Below, one piece after another: positions 7,012 through 7,015 of a DNA stretch of 7,015 nucleotides. The position numbers and the translations under genes are program-made. The stretch is from Clostridiales bacterium (GTDB taxonomy: Bacteria; Bacillota; Clostridia; Oscillospirales; Oscillospiraceae): NCBI GenBank assembly GCA_021201515.1, contig JAJQET010000288.1, positions 1 through 7,015 on the forward strand, given 5' to 3'. The first letter of the stretch is position 1, and the number at the start of each line of letters is the position of its first letter. Under the pieces are notes generated by a model that made no database searches, was not told the origin of the DNA, and saw only the letters and a program-made list of their open reading frames with translations.

Positions 7012-7015
7012 TACC

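Overview
The window is a GC-rich bacterial chromosomal segment. Its gene families, strong AGGAGG-type ribosome binding sites and sigma-70/sigma-A style promoters fit a high-GC gut Clostridia lineage (Oscillospiraceae / Flavonifractor-like). That placement is inferred from protein style and memory, not from a search. I see no rRNA, tRNA, CRISPR array, IS element or integrase.

Region 1 (1-3955, minus strand) is a cell-wall operon read right to left. A promoter at 3927-3955 drives ddl (D-alanine--D-alanine ligase, 2816-3865). murF (UDP-MurNAc-tripeptide--D-alanyl-D-alanine ligase, 1410-2810) follows 5 nt later, with its Shine-Dalgarno inside the end of ddl. The two enzymes act in sequence: Ddl makes the D-Ala-D-Ala dipeptide and MurF attaches it to the peptidoglycan precursor. 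After a 60-nt gap holding an unusual 14-bp hairpin comes an ABC-F family ATPase gene (1-1349), cut by the left window edge at its second LSGG motif.

Region 2 (3866-4203) is an intergenic stretch with divergent promoters: ddl leftward and a near-consensus promoter (TTGACA-17-TAAAAT) rightward. Just upstream of the rightward -35 box are operator-like inverted repeats, and its leader carries a palindrome.

Region 3 (4204-4633, plus strand) is a single 123-aa gene resembling small tail-module proteins of Firmicute siphophages (DUF6711-like, from memory). It has its own promoter, leader and strong terminator and no phage neighbours in view. This lone, well-equipped phage-type gene between a cell-wall operon and a metabolic gene is the most intriguing item here.

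Region 4 (4646-7015, minus strand) is a 754-aa aconitase-superfamily hydratase (YbhJ-like) with its own promoter at 6956-6984. It converges on the phage-like gene at a shared, probably bidirectional terminator. The Fe-S cysteines and several substrate-binding motifs are intact, but the HCDH and GSCTN hallmarks of true aconitases are altered, so the substrate is unknown.
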